64,000 nt of DNA from Campanula takesimana (taxonomy: Eukaryota > Streptophyta > Magnoliopsida > Asterales > Campanulaceae). The stretch spans positions 620,001 through 684,000 of the forward strand of contig JAOWBW010001049.1 of the NCBI GenBank assembly GCA_026119855.1, written 5' to 3'. This document shows positions 1 through 11,036 of the stretch, piece by piece (the first letter of the stretch is position 1; every line of letters begins with the position of its first letter). The position numbers and the translations under genes are program-made. Below the pieces are notes generated by a model. It searched no databases. It worked only from the letters and a program-made list of their open reading frames with translations, and was not told the origin of the DNA.

Positions 1-445
1 GTTTAGGTCAAAATACATTTTACCCCCCAAATTATCCACCGATTCCCCACTTTGCACCCTCGTTTGAAAAGTCGGTCTGTTTGGTACTTAAACTTTTAAA
101 TCGTCTCACTTTGCACCCGGACACTAACAAACGTTAGAAAACGTAACAGAAAGGTGAAAAGTTAACAGAATGCTATAAAAGTTAACAGATTAGGTCATAT
201 TACATGTCAAGTGAGGGATATTTTAGTCATTCTCATTTTAACTTTTAATTTTCTTTCAATTTTATTTTCACATTATTATAAAAAATATAAAAAATTATAA
301 TATCTATTTATTCAATTAATAATTTATTTTAAAAAAAATAAAAATATAAAATATAAAAATAAATAAATTAATGTAATAAAAATACATAATTATTTTTTTT
401 AATATATTATTATCATTGTCTTGATTAAATAAATATGATATTATA

Positions 446-689
446 CTCCCACCGTCTCACTATGTTTGGCCACATTTAACTTTAAGTAGTCAACAAAAGT
501 TAACGTTGGCCAAATATTAATGTCAATCTAATCATCTTAATGACACTTTCAAAATTACTTAGTGAATTATCAATAACAGTTTTTTAAAATTTCACTAGGA
601 TGATTAAATTGACATTAATATTTGGTCAAAGTTTAAATGTGTTGATTATCAAAAATCAAATATGGCTAAACATAGTGAGACGGAGGGAG
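446..689. mobile_element. Stowaway-like MITE (Tc1/mariner-derived)
   Basis: A 244-bp non-coding element begins ctcccaccgtctcactatg and ends catagtgagacggagggag, an inverted repeat of the classic plant Stowaway CTCCCTCCGT type. It is flanked by TA on both sides (444-445 and 690-691), the expected Tc1/mariner target duplication. It lies in the loop of the 1-1660 inverted-repeat element and is therefore a nested insertion. It has no coding capacity. Confidence 0.9.
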
Positions 690-812
690 TATATTTTTAT
701 TAAAAAAAAGAGGCCAAAATGCGTTTACCCACCATCCCCAAAAGTATTCACTAATAAATAATAAAAGTACATTCTTTATTCAATAAAAAATATTAAAAAA
801 TATACTTATTGG

Positions 813-1645
813 AATTTCTAACTCAAGATGATGATAATAATATATTAAAAAGTCGTAATTCAATATTTATATTACATTAAACTTCTTATTTTTTTTTTTA
901 AATATATTTATTACTTAAATAAATGAATTTAAGAATTTTTATATTTTTGTTAAAAGTGTGAAGATATAATTGAAATAAAATTAAATGTTAAAATGAGAAT
1001 GACTAAAATATCCCTCATTTGACATGCAAATGACATAATCTGTTAACTCTTATAACATTTTGTTAACTTTCTAACTTTCTGTTAATTTTTCTAACGTTCG
1101 TTAGTGTCAGAGTGCAAAGTGAGACGATTTTAAAATTTGGGTACAAAACAGACCGACTTTTCAAACGAGGGTGCAAAGGGGGAATCAGAGGATACTTTGG
1201 GGGGGGGGGTAAAACGTATTTTGGCCGAATTTCTAACTCAAGATGATGATAATAATATATTAAGTCGTAATTCAATATTTTTATTACATTAAACTTCTTG
1301 TTTTTATTTTTTTAAATACATTTATTACTTAAATAAATGAATTTAATAATTTTTATTTTTTTGTTAAAAGTGTGAAGATATAATTGAAATAAAATTAAAT
1401 GTTAAAATGAGAATGACTAAAATATCCCTCACTTGACATGCAAATGACATAATCTGTTAACTCTTATAACATTCTGTTAACTTTCTAATTTTTTGTTAAT
1501 TTTTCTAACGTTCGTTAATGTCAGGGTGCAAAGTGAGACAATTTAAAATTTTGGGTACCAAACAGACTAACTTTTCAAACGTGTGTTGCAAAGTGGGAAT
1601 CAAAAGATACTTTTGGGGGGGGGGGGGGGGGGGGGGGGGTTAAAA
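813..1645. repeat. ~415-bp tandem duplication of one inverted-repeat arm
   Basis: The stretch starting tttctaactcaagatgatga at about 813 starts again at about 1228. The two copies run in parallel through aacttctt, the gttaac-rich arm and the terminal G-run. The copies differ mainly in G-run length (11 versus 25 G) and in scattered substitutions. Confidence 0.8.
1615..1639 (+). repeat. 25-base poly-G tract
   Basis: Twenty-five consecutive G close the second right arm of the foldback element. The matching position in the first arm copy has 11 G (1199-1209), and the left arm starts with six C. The tract could form a G-quadruplex. Its exact length may be unreliable, because homopolymers are error-prone in sequencing. 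Confidence 0.8.
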
Positions 1646-1660
1646 CGTATTTTGACCAAA

Positions 1661-2016
1661 TGTTTATGTTACAGTTTTGGGTCCTTTGGCTATGTACATT
1701 ATTCTATGAAATCTCAGTCTGCTACTGATGAGAGGGTTTGAAAATGATCCTTGGCCATAATCATTACTATTACTGATGAGTGGGTTGTGGGATTTTAAAA
1801 AAAAAAACAACTTTTAAATATAGTTTTATTAAATAGCAAGTTTAGACTTTAAAACACCTACAAATAAAACAGAGGCATTAAAAAAGTGAGTCGAATTTAG
1901 GCCTTCAAACAATGAGTCTAGGCCTTAAAACACTTAATTAGTATATTTAAAAACATGACTTTTTATAACTTATTGAGTAACTAATTGCCCCCAAAATTTC
2001 ATGTTACTATAATATA
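1661..2016. other. Intergenic AT-rich sequence, nothing recognised
   Basis: Only short imperfect duplications (tactgatgag twice, aggcctt-type words) are visible. There is no credible ORF, RNA gene or element terminus. Confidence 0.5.
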
Positions 2017-2346
2017 CTTTCCCGTCCCATAACAAACAATATGGGCTTCACATATGCCATAGATTATCAATATTATATACTTTTATGTCTCATAATAAAC
2101 GATTCATTTAATTTTAAAAATTAAAACTTAAGAAAAAATGTTTTAAAATAGGTGGTTCGAGTATGAGGTAGAGAGAAAAGGAGGTAGAGAGCAAATCAAT
2201 AACTAGATAGTTGTAGTGAGTATGATAGGTGATAAGAGTCCCATAAATAAAAAAAACAATATCAATTTTTCATTTTTAGGAAATGTTGATTTTCCAACAG
2301 GACACCCAAAACAATAAAATTATCGTTTGTTATGAGATGGAGGGAG
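2017..2346. mobile_element. Stowaway-like MITE, ~330 bp
   Basis: The left end ctttcccgtcccataacaaac and the right end gtttgttatgagatggagggag form a terminal inverted repeat of Stowaway type. Both sides are flanked by TA (2015-2016 and 2347-2348). A second, internal cttttatgtctcataataaac near 2088 suggests that a related copy or a duplicated terminus lies inside. Confidence 0.75.
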
Positions 2347-3013
2347 TATGCGGCTTCACATAGCCAAAAATCATGAACATAACAGTGTACTCTCTGGGGG
2401 CCAAACTAATCACTATTTATTTCCATTTTGGGCTTCCCATCTAATTACTGTTTACCTAAAATGTTCAATTTTTTCCTTCCTACCCACTCATATCAACTAC
2501 TAAGGCTTGTTATTGATAATATTGTTCATTGTGCATCAATAATAAGTTTTTTATTTTCATATATATAATTAAATAAACCTAAAATTAATTGTCAAAATTT
2601 ATTCGTAATTACAACAATTTTTCTTTTTTAAAAAAATCATTTTTAAACGAAATAGTATCATACAATTATATAAATATATATGTATATATACTACGAAAAG
2701 AAAAGAAAAGAAAAGAAAAGAAAAGAAAAGTAGTAGTCCTTGTGTTCCAACCTAAAGTTCTTACCTTCTTTTTTAGTTTGTAAGAGGCTAAGGTTTTAGT
2801 TGTTTTATTATTTAAAATAAATAACGATTTGTCATATTCACAATTAAAACTTCATACCCATTTTTTTTTTATCTTACTTTACTTTTCATAATCACAATAT
2901 TTATTTTTCCTTAATCAAAGTGCCAAGTCAAATTAGGAACCTGAAGATAGGACGGACGGAGTATAAAGTATCTTGGGTAAATATAAAGTACAAAAAAGTG
3001 TCACAAAATTTAA
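2347..3013. other. AT-rich intergenic stretch with MITE-terminus-like fragment
   Basis: The stretch holds an AAAAG microsatellite (2695-2730). Near 2945-2962 the sequence gataggacggacggagta looks like a Stowaway right terminus. A possible partner, tagtccttgtgttccaacc, lies near 2733, but the match is poor and the element call is weak. No gene is visible. Confidence 0.4.
2695..2730 (+). repeat. (AAAAG)n microsatellite
   Basis: There are about seven perfect AAAAG units. The short reading frame crossing them is repeat-driven and is not taken as a gene. Confidence 0.9.
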
Positions 3014-3022
3014 TTCACAAAA

Positions 3023-3262
3023 GGGCGAATTACATTTTAGGCCCCAAAGTTTGGGGGTGTTCCTATGATGGGCTCTAAAGTATCTCCGTTAGCATTTTGG
3101 GCCCTAAAGTTGTCTTTTTTTGTCGAGTTAGGGTTTTTAACCAATTTTGTTACAAAAACCAGTTAAATAGGCACGTGCCACGCACATGCCACCTACCGGA
3201 GGATAGTTTGAAATTGATTTAACTTATAGGGGGTTTACTGCACATTCTTAAATTTAATGGGC
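3023..3262 (+). repeat. Left TIR of the MULE (240 bp)
   Basis: The arm is reverse-complementary to 23602-23840 over its full length, with scattered mismatches. It carries the words gccccaaagtttggg and ccctaactcgacaaaaa in inverted arrangement between the two arms. Confidence 0.85.
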
Positions 3263-3302
3263 TTAAAATAATAACATTTATTCAATTTTATTCAACTACA
3301 AT

Positions 3303-4958
3303 TGTTGGTCCCTAAAGGGCAACAAGGGTGTGAAAATCGCTAGAGGGGGGGGGGGTGAATAGCGTTTTAAAATTCTTTTCAAACCCTTTTGCAATTCAAT
3401 GGCAGATGCGCACAACTCTTATTTTGGCTAAGTATAGCGCGCAGTAAGAGTGTGAAATGCACAGCGGAAATTTAAAGCAGCTCTGCGCAGGGTATACTGC
3501 GCAGGGATAAAAACGCACGCGCTAAGTATGAGGCTAAAGAGTGGCGCAAAAAGGATTCTAAGGCAAATGAGCAATAACAATTACAACATCAAAGTGTAAC
3601 AATCTGAAAGATCAAACAAAGCAGTTCATAAATAGTTGAGCAGGAAATATGCAGTAAATATAATGAACACGCTATTTGGAGAGGTTCGATCGATGAAAAA
3701 TCTACATCCTATACCAAGATGGTTAGTCTTGGATTTCTAATGGAGATCTTATTATATGAGAGAGTATTACAAATTACAACATTTGAGCTCAATACTAACT
3801 CAAGATCTATTATCTATGAAGAACAAATCCTAGACTAAACCGGTGTATCTCTAGAAGTTAGATAAAAAAGATCAAAGCTTCAAGAGGTGTGTGTGACAGA
3901 AATTCTGGGCTCTATGAATATGAAAGATGAAGAGCATCAAGAATTCTGGTGATATAGGCTTTGTGATATGAGCAGGAGTTTTGAAGGTTTGAAGATCTTG
4001 AAGGCTGTTCTAAAGAATCTGGAAATACTAAGCAGCAGTCTTCAGATCTTCAAGGTTTCTCAATGAAGCATGAAACTCGAGCTATGAAGCATAGTGGCCA
4101 ACAAGAGGGGCTTGATCAATGGGCCGATGAAAAGGCCAAAATGAAAGGCGATCAAAAGGCAGCTTGGAAGTGAAGATGAGCAGGCTATTTATAGCTGAGA
4201 GCTTGAATATAGCCGTTGGAGCTCTGAGTAAGGAATTGGCGCGCAGATGTCCTTTATAGCCGTTGGGGCTCTGATCAAAGATGATGACCTGGCACAATAT
4301 GATTGGTGCGCAGGTGATTTAGAGCCGTTGGAGACTGAGCATGAAGACCAGATTCAAAAGCTTCTTCTAGAAGGTTGACAGCTGTCTTCACTTGAGATAT
4401 TTCTTTGAAGCGTGTCTCCACCAATGGTTTTGCTGAGTGTGCTTATTTTGTCGTTTGTGCACACCTCAGCACTTTTACTCAATCTAAAAAGCGTAGCTTG
4501 TCTTGACGCTTTCCAAGCTTCTAGAATGTGAGATCAGGAGATGAGGAACTTGACCAAGGTTGTGTCCGTGCACAAAGGCATGCGCATTGCCGGCGCGCAT
4601 GGATTCAACGCATGATCAGCATGCGCACCATGCTTGGTCACAAAAAGATCTCTTGAGAGTTTGGGGAATGAGATCTTGAAAACTGAGCAGGGTCAAGGGC
4701 TGCGCAAGATATCTATGCGCAGTGGCGACCTGCGCAGAGAACATCCTGCGCAGTGAAATGAATCCTGCTTAGGAAATCTTCGATCTTTAAAGCTTCAAGT
4801 CCTATCATCTAAGCCTATACTATAAAAAGGACTTGGCTAAAAAATGAAGTTATAAACTTCTTTACATGAGGTCCTAAAGTCCATAAAAATACTCATAGGT
4901 GATGGTATCAATCAATTCTAACAAATGTAGGAGGGTTAAGTAATAAGCATACCCAACA
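3303..4958 (-). repeat. 3' LTR of copia-1 (1,656 bp)
   Basis: The LTR is nearly identical to 21133-22800, with a few dozen differences or fewer by eye, including a short gaaaaggccaat duplication in the other copy. It contains about ten TGCGCA words. On the minus strand a TATAAATA box lies at 4186-4193. Confidence 0.95.
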
Positions 4959-4975
4959 ATCTCCCACTAAATGAT
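4959..4975 (-). promoter_or_regulatory. Polypurine tract of copia-1
   Basis: On the minus strand the sequence reads agtgggagatt directly before the 3' LTR start tgttgggtat. This is the expected plus-strand primer position and fixes the orientation. Confidence 0.8.
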
Positions 4976-5593
4976 TGATGCCATTACCTACTATAGCAAA
5001 GGCAATTCATTGTACTTGATAATAGCATGTCCATAAAATAGTGAATGGTAAATCATGCCTCAAGTCAATGCACACACTAGCCAGTGCTATAGATTTCTAA
5101 TCTATCCAAAAGATTAAAAACTTACAAGATAGGAAAGATAGAAATATCATTCAGAGCATACAAATAATGTGAGATGAAGTTTTAAGTATGCGTTTAAACT
5201 GAATGTTTAAACATCATGCGTAGAAAACATGAGCAGTAAAGATTATGCGCATGAGTTTAAGTAATAATGCATTCAATGTTCCACAAACGAATGGTTTGAA
5301 TTGAACAAGGTTTTGTGAAAGCTTAATGATGCATTCTTCTCATTAAAACTTTGAAGGATTGACCGTTACAGAGTACAAGCTTTAAAGAGGAAAAACAAAA
5401 AGAGGTGCGCACAAAAACAAAAGCGCACGAAATGAAAACGCATAAAACATACTGCGCAACGAGAATCAAAAAGTCAAAGAAAAACTAGCAAAATACTTAC
5501 AAAGGAAATCTAATCTATGTTGATCCGTTGCAGGGCTTCGCGCATCTCATTCTGAAGGCTGTTGAACTTGTTCATGAGTTCCGCCTTTAAATT

Positions 5594-8486
5594 TTAAAAT
5601 TTGTCCTGGAACTCAACAGCTTTACCAACATAAGTGTTCATTCCTCTGCGCATATCAGCATTGTCATCCACTAGCTCTCTGAACTTTGCTCTGCTGTCCG
5701 TCAGGATGGCAGTCTGCGTAGCTTCTAATCTTGTGTCGGTATGGAGGCGCTGAGTGTTGACGCTGGATTGAATATCTAGCATTGCGTAGTCCAATTTGTC
5801 GTTGAACGTAGAAGAAAAATCTGTCATGGACTTAGCAATGCATCTACGCACTTCTTCAATATTATGCGCAGAGCCTCCTTGTTCAATCTTCTCCATCTGA
5901 GCCTCCATCTGAGCTTGAAGATCATCAAATCCTCTAAGTAACCCATCTGCGAGGGTTTTCTTGAGATTTTTCAGTATGTCCCTGAGTCCACCATCAAGCG
6001 CTCCAAGGGTGCACACATTTTTGAGTTGTGCGCAGACATTTTCGAGCTGGGCGCTGATGGTTCTTAGGGAGTCCAGGATAAGATGATCCAAAGTGATAGG
6101 AACTTTTTCTTGCGCAGGCTCAGATGAACTTGCCTTTGCCTCCGTCTTAGCACTCTCCGTGCTTTCCTTTGCCTCCCTTGCCTTTGCTTCCTCCTTGGCA
6201 GCTTTCTCCCCCTTAATGGTATCAATCTCCAAACGCTGCATATCAAGACGATACAATAAAACAGTTTGAGCAGTAAGGAGTTGATTTAGCTGCAGCTGCG
6301 TAGCGAGTTGATTCGCTTGAACAGAATGCAAGATTTTCACGATCTGGCACAGCTCAGCTGAAGAGGAAGGAGGAGTCTCAGGGGCTAAAGATTGTTGAAC
6401 TGGAGAAAGATCACTGCTGGCAGTGGCTGCGGAACTAGTGCGGCGCTTCTTCACTCCTTTTGCGCTGCTGCGCACCTTCTGCTTGAGACGAGAGGAGATA
6501 TGTGCGATATCAGCACTGGGGATGGCTTCTTGAGAGGCTTCGTGCAATTGCTCCCCCTCAACTGCAGCATCGTCTGAATCACCACGAAAATCAGCCTTGC
6601 ACTTCATTGTGGTTGGCTTTGAGGGAGCAGGAGCTGGATTGTAGGTAGGATCTGTCTCTCTGAATGAAATCCCTTTGGTGGATTGAACCAAAGGAATGTC
6701 CTTGAGCTTTTTGCCACTGCGCGGAGCAATGCCCTTCCCCTTGCGATTATACGCTTCTTCTGCGGTCTCTTGCGCAGCATCAGGTGTAGATCTTCCTGCA
6801 CTCTTCTTGGACTTGGCCACAGGAATTGGGCCTATCCAGGGTTCCTTGTTGGGAGCGGAATCAGACAGCCAGATTTCATAGTAATCAGCGTTACCTATCT
6901 CACTGCGCAAATTCTGGAGGTGTACTCTGGAGTAGTACTTTGCGTCGCAAGACTGCTTCTTGATTGACTTTTCTTCAACATAGGTGGCCAGTTCACCATA
7001 AGTCAATAAGAGTTTGGTTAGCAGTCTGCAGTGAGTTCGGTATTTGGTCTTCCCTGCGTTCAGCTTCTTGTCATAGCTGGTCATTCCCTTCACAATCTCA
7101 TTGAAGATAATCTGCGGCCAGTCGAGTTGATCTTCGTTGAAGATGGATGCGCAGTATTCCCACTGCTTAGAGATGAAATGTCCATTATTTCCATTCTTGC
7201 AGTTGAGGGAATCTCCAATTAGGGTGCACAGGTGATACATCACCTCACCAAATTCCTTTCTGTTATACATTGGCCACTTCTTGTTAAGAGAAGGGATGCC
7301 AATGAGCTTCTGTGCAAGCGCATTTTGGTGAGCCTCATCATAGTTGACTGAAGAACTATCAACGTTGAAGTTTAGGAGGCTGCGAATGTGGTTAGGGTGA
7401 ACCATTACATCACTGCGCTGTACAGTGGCCATGATCATTTCCGTTGGCTTGCCTTCAAGTTGTGCCGGAACAACTCTTGCTGTCTTGAAGAATTCATCTA
7501 CCAGCGCAGGCACTATGAAGGATTGCTCAAGAGTGAATAAAGGAAGAATCCCGGAGGAGCTGAGAAGGTGAAGCAGACGACGACCAATTGCATCTAAAGA
7601 AAGATCTGCCTGAATAAGTTCCCAACCCGGTATGAAGTAAACGTGTCCCTGCGTAAAACAATAGATAGAATTAGACAACCTATTGCTTATGGAGCTGTGC
7701 GTATTTGCAAGTAATGCAGATATACCTTGGCACAAGTTCCATGATAAGCAAAAATGTTTATGCGCAGAAAATAGGAAGTGGGTGCGCATAAAATAAGAAA
7801 GCATACGCAGATAGAGATCGTGCGCACAGAAAGTAAATACTAGTAAAGAAGTGTGCGTAGAGAAATAGATACAACTATATGCGCAGAAAGCCATGCGCAG
7901 GGAACTATGCGCAGAAAACAAAGATGGGGGTATAACAATAGACCAAATAAAATAATAAAAAATAAGAAAGAATATTTAAGAACATGAAGAACACACAAGA
8001 ACACCGAAAAACAAAAGTTGACAAAATTCAACAAAAAATACATCGAAATGATGGCATGAACAGGACGAAGTCAACCATGTAAAAAGTATAGTCAACGACA
8101 TTAAAACAAACCCCGAAATTCAGAAAAATGGTTCGTCTGCCAAGGAAGTTACGGAGCACAGAAATTGACGAAAAACACATGTAACGACCATTGATCATGA
8201 AATAAACTACATGAAAGAATAGATCAGACAAATACGAACACAACACAACGATCGATTTCAAAAATGATCAACAAATAAGGGAGAAATCGAAAAAGGGAGT
8301 CTTGAGACCTCCAAGAACAACAATGGCGGAAAAATAAGGAGTCATAGTGAAACATACCATGTCTTTGACGGTTGGATGCCTTGATTGTCGTTCTACTTCT
8401 TCTTCGTGAGAGTTCCCAGGATTGGAGTGCGAAGAAGAGTCGGAGATGATGATTTCGGGTTGAGTTTTGGTTTTCTTAGGCGCCAT
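5594..8486 (-). CDS. Extra 3' ORF of copia-1 (env-like / putative plant transposon protein), two exons
   Basis: I read this as a spliced gene: exon 1 is 8486-8358 (43 codons, starting MAPKKTKTQP), the intron is 8357-7649, and exon 2 is 7648-5594 (684 codons plus stop). The donor reads atg/gtatgt and the acceptor ttacgcag/gg, and the phase is kept. An unspliced frame is also open from 7921, but its first 91 residues would be intron. The early part of exon 2 (GHVYFIPGWELIQADLSL, then a globular ~200-residue segment with KWPMYNRKEFGEVMYHLC) resembles the plant 'putative transposon protein' domain found in SIRE-type 3' ORFs. A Lys/Ser-rich low-complexity middle (GKGIAPRSGKK, KKRRTSS) follows, then a long coiled coil with LxxQLxLxQL and LENVCAQLKNVC repeats. 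No signal peptide or membrane helix is clear, so a viral-envelope role is doubtful. Its function is unknown. The frame is intact, unlike the pol of this element. Confidence 0.7.
7649..8357 (-). other. Predicted 709-nt intron in the copia-1 extra ORF
   Basis: The 5' splice site is gtatgt and the 3' splice site is tgttttacgcag. The sequence is AT-rich and studded with TGCGCA (for example near 7757, 7781, 7820, 7879, 7892 and 7907). Its start follows codon 43 and its end precedes a glycine codon in the same phase. Because it lies in sense orientation within the genomic RNA, full-length transcripts must escape splicing for the intron to persist. Confidence 0.65.
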
Positions 8487-8640
8487 TGAAATGGTTTTGA
8501 GAGAAGAAAGGTTGAGGTTGAAGATAAAGAACAGGAGATGAGAAATGAGGGTTTAGAACAGAGGTTAGAAAGAGAGTGAGAGAGAATTTAGAGAGAAGAG
8601 AAAAGTAGAGAGAGAAACGGTTTATGTAGGGAAGGAGATG
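8487..8640 (-). promoter_or_regulatory. Gene-like CT-rich leader and TATA-like box of the copia-1 extra ORF
   Basis: On the minus strand, upstream of the ATG, lie about 140 nt rich in CTCTCTC with an aaaccct word. The word cctacataaacc lies farther upstream as a candidate TATA region. This is the usual look of a plant 5' UTR and suggests that the ORF has its own promoter rather than relying only on the LTR. No transcript evidence is available. Confidence 0.45.
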
Positions 8641-9010
8641 TTAGGCGCACGATAGCTAAGAAATGTTTGAGAAAATGTGCAGTGGCGCAGGATAGCGATA
8701 CCACGTGTCACAAAAGGGAACGCGCGTGCGTAGGCCTATGCGCGCGTGTGCGTGTGAAGTTCTAAGCCGGTCACTGTCAAGTCGACTTCCTCATAAATGG
8801 TGAGTCAGTGAAAGGACGGGCGCACGTTAGCAGGGTGACGTGGCCGAATGGGGGACGCGCGTGCGCAGTCTTTGCGCGCGCGTGTGTCAGCAAAAAGAGG
8901 CTGACGGCTGTCGCATCACCTTCCTCATTAAATGATGAGCAGGCATTCGTGAGGTGCGCTGTCATTAATTGCAGTTTGCATTAAATGACAATGGGACATG
9001 CGCAGGGGTA
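8641..9010. repeat. Duplicated CpG-rich block upstream of the copia-1 extra ORF
   Basis: Two related ~140-bp units each contain a pair of boxes (acgcgcgtgcgtaggc...tatgcgcgcgtg near 8719-8753, and acgcgcgtgcgcag...tttgcgcgcgcgtg near 8855-8887). Each pair is followed by a similar cttcctcat-aatgatgag segment. GC content is far above the surroundings. The position fits an upstream regulatory region of the extra ORF. Confidence 0.6.
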
Positions 9011-9337
9011 AAGAGGTAATTTCCCAAGAAAATTCAAAAAATAAAAGCGCGGGAAAATTTAATTTACACAAGTACCCTTGTGACTCAGTGTTGACTTTTC
9101 AGTCAAGGACCTATGTGCAAAATCTAATGAATAGAACACTTACCTGCGATCCACGATGATTTGCGCATGGTTAGTCATGCGCAGTGCATTGATAGCACAG
9201 AGATTCTATAAATCTCGGAACTGTTGTTACATGCGCAGATATTTGTTGCGCAGGTGTTGCGCAGGGCGCATGAAACTTAACCTATTTTGCACACTTATCA
9301 AGCAAATACATTAGTATAAATGATATGGACAAGTTAG

Positions 9338-9960
9338 CTAAGATTTAAGCATACCCATTTCTCCTTTCAAGAGACCACTTGTCAATTCTTGATGAGATGA
9401 TATTAGATGTTGATGAGCTTGGTAATAGTGCTTGGCAGGATTGGAAGCTGCTATGGTGGACATGTTATCGCAGAGAATTGGATAATTCTCTTCATGAATC
9501 CCATAGTCCACAGGTTGTTGCTTCATCCATAAGATTTGGCAGCAGCAGCTTTCAGCAGCAATATATTCTGCTTCAGTAGTGGAGATGGACACAGCAGCTT
9601 GTCTCTTGCTTGCCCATGCTATAAGTCGATTTCCAAGGAAATGACATGTTCCACTTGTGCTCTTCCTGTCAATTGTGCACGCTGCGTAGTCCGTATCTGA
9701 ATAACCTACAAGTTTAAAGTTCGAATCTTTGGTGTACCAAAGTCCAAGGTTAACAGAGCCAAAAGTATATCTAATACATTTTAAGGCAGTTATGTGCGCT
9801 TCAGAAGAATTAGCATGATAGTGCGCACAGATCCAGTCAACATAATATCTTGGCCAACTAGCAGAAGATAAAGGAGAGTTAATCATACCTTGATATAGTC
9901 TGATCAACTTTACCTTTTAAGTCTGTTAAATTTGTTGCTTGTGGCCATTGGAGTGTCGTA
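9338..9960 (-). pseudogene. RNase H / C-terminal RT of copia-1, frameshifted
   Basis: The minus-strand frame 9907-9338 carries copia RNase H hallmarks: YSDTDYAACTIDRKSTSGT, LIAWASKRQAAVS, the catalytic-region STTEAEYIAAES and LCDNMSTIAAS. The preceding RT C-terminal stretch (KVDQT, then MINSPL) is split by a frameshift near 9907, and the 3' end departs from the family (the usual HIDIRHHFIRE becomes HQHLISSHQE). RNase H would remove the RNA strand after minus-strand DNA synthesis. The fragment is cut off from an intact RT and is non-functional as it stands. Confidence 0.85.
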
Positions 9961-10036
9961 TGCTTTAGCCCTCAAGTCCAAACTTCTTGATTAAGTCCCT
10001 TGTGTACTTGGCTTGATGTGATGAAGATGCCATCAT

Positions 10037-10440
10037 TCAATTGATTGATTTTAAGCCCGAGGAAAAAGGTGATTTCTCCATCATGCTCGTCTCAAACTTG
10101 CTTTTCATGTGCTTTTCAAAGCGCTTACAAAGTGACTCATTAGTAGAACCAAATATAATATCATCGACAAAAATTTGAACAAGTAAAGAGTGATCATTAT
10201 ACTTAGCAATAAAAAGAGTTGTATCGATATTACCACGCTTGAAGTCTTTCTCTAGTAGGAATTTTGATAGCGTATCGTACCATGCTCTTGGAGCTTGCTT
10301 AAGTTCATACAAAGCTTTCTTGCTTTGATTCTGTGATGCTTCCATTCTTATCCATCTTGTTTCAGAACACCCATTGAAGCGCTAAATATTGGATGAGCTT
10401 TTCTTGCACTTCTTGCATAGCATCGATCCATCTTAAAATA
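10037..10440 (-). pseudogene. Reverse transcriptase remnant of copia-1
   Basis: The minus strand shows the copia RT core: KALYELKQAPRAWYDTLSKF, then FVDDIIFGSTNESLC with the catalytic DD pair, then a KFETSMM segment. Farther upstream (10440-10370) a WIDAMQE segment matches the family RT start (W-AMQEEL). The ~130 residues that should lie between these blocks are missing, so RT has an internal deletion. The spacer 10453-10755 is the variable integrase-RT linker with several TGCGCA words and no conserved motif. Confidence 0.8.
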
Positions 10441-11036
10441 TGGAGCACTCTATCAATCTTCTTTGATCCGACATGAGAGATAAACGAATGCTACACCGCA
10501 AAGTTTGATGCTCTCGATGTGCGAACCCCTACATTGAGATGATAGGAATACGAAGATCAATGGGTATTTCATTTGCTTCAGCACTAAAATCATCAAAGGT
10601 GATTTGCTGAAGAGGAGAAACATCATGCGCAGGAGGAGGTGTTTGCGTATCAGGAGTTGTAACTTCAGGCGCAGCATTTGTAGTATGCGCATGAGATGGA
10701 CTGATTCTGAATCTGCTTGATCTATATTCTGCGCAGGAATAAAGTTACTGCGCACCTGTCTAAAAAGCTCACAGAGACATCAGAATCATTTGGAGCCAGA
10801 TGTGACTCAAGGAGAGAATGCTCATCAAAAAGTAACATGTACAGATACTAAAATAACTAGAGATTTATCTTATTATGATCATGAAAAGCTTATAGAATGA
10901 TTGGCATACCCAACGAGAATACCTTCATCTGCTTTGGCGTTGAATTTTCCTTTAGCGTTTGCAGCCAAAGAGCTTGAATAAAGTAATGTTGGGCGCTCTT
11001 CCTCTCCATAGCTCATATGGAGTCTTGTTGTAGGCT

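Larger units (their letters stand above)
1..1660. mobile_element. Long-inverted-repeat (foldback/MITE-like) element, possibly cut at window start
   Basis: The first ~250 bases (C-run, then an AT-rich arm with repeated gttaac words) reappear reverse-complemented at about 985-1235 and again at about 1395-1660. The outer ends read ggtcaaaatac...ttttacccccc on the left and gggggttaaaacgtatttt gacc on the right. No ORF of note lies inside. The loop contains a Stowaway MITE, and a partial extra terminus (ggccaaaatgcgttta) lies near 714-755, so the element is a composite of several insertions or duplications. The left end coincides with the window edge, so no target duplication can be checked. The family is not identified. 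Confidence 0.6.

Noticed and set aside
6392..7222. Plus-strand frames opposite the copia-1 extra ORF
   Set aside because: They are antisense shadows of a well-supported minus-strand coding region.
5594..8486. Interpretation of the extra ORF as a true viral envelope gene
   Set aside because: There is no signal peptide, transmembrane helix or glycoprotein-like Cys pattern. Coiled-coil, basic and acidic regions fit an intracellular protein better.
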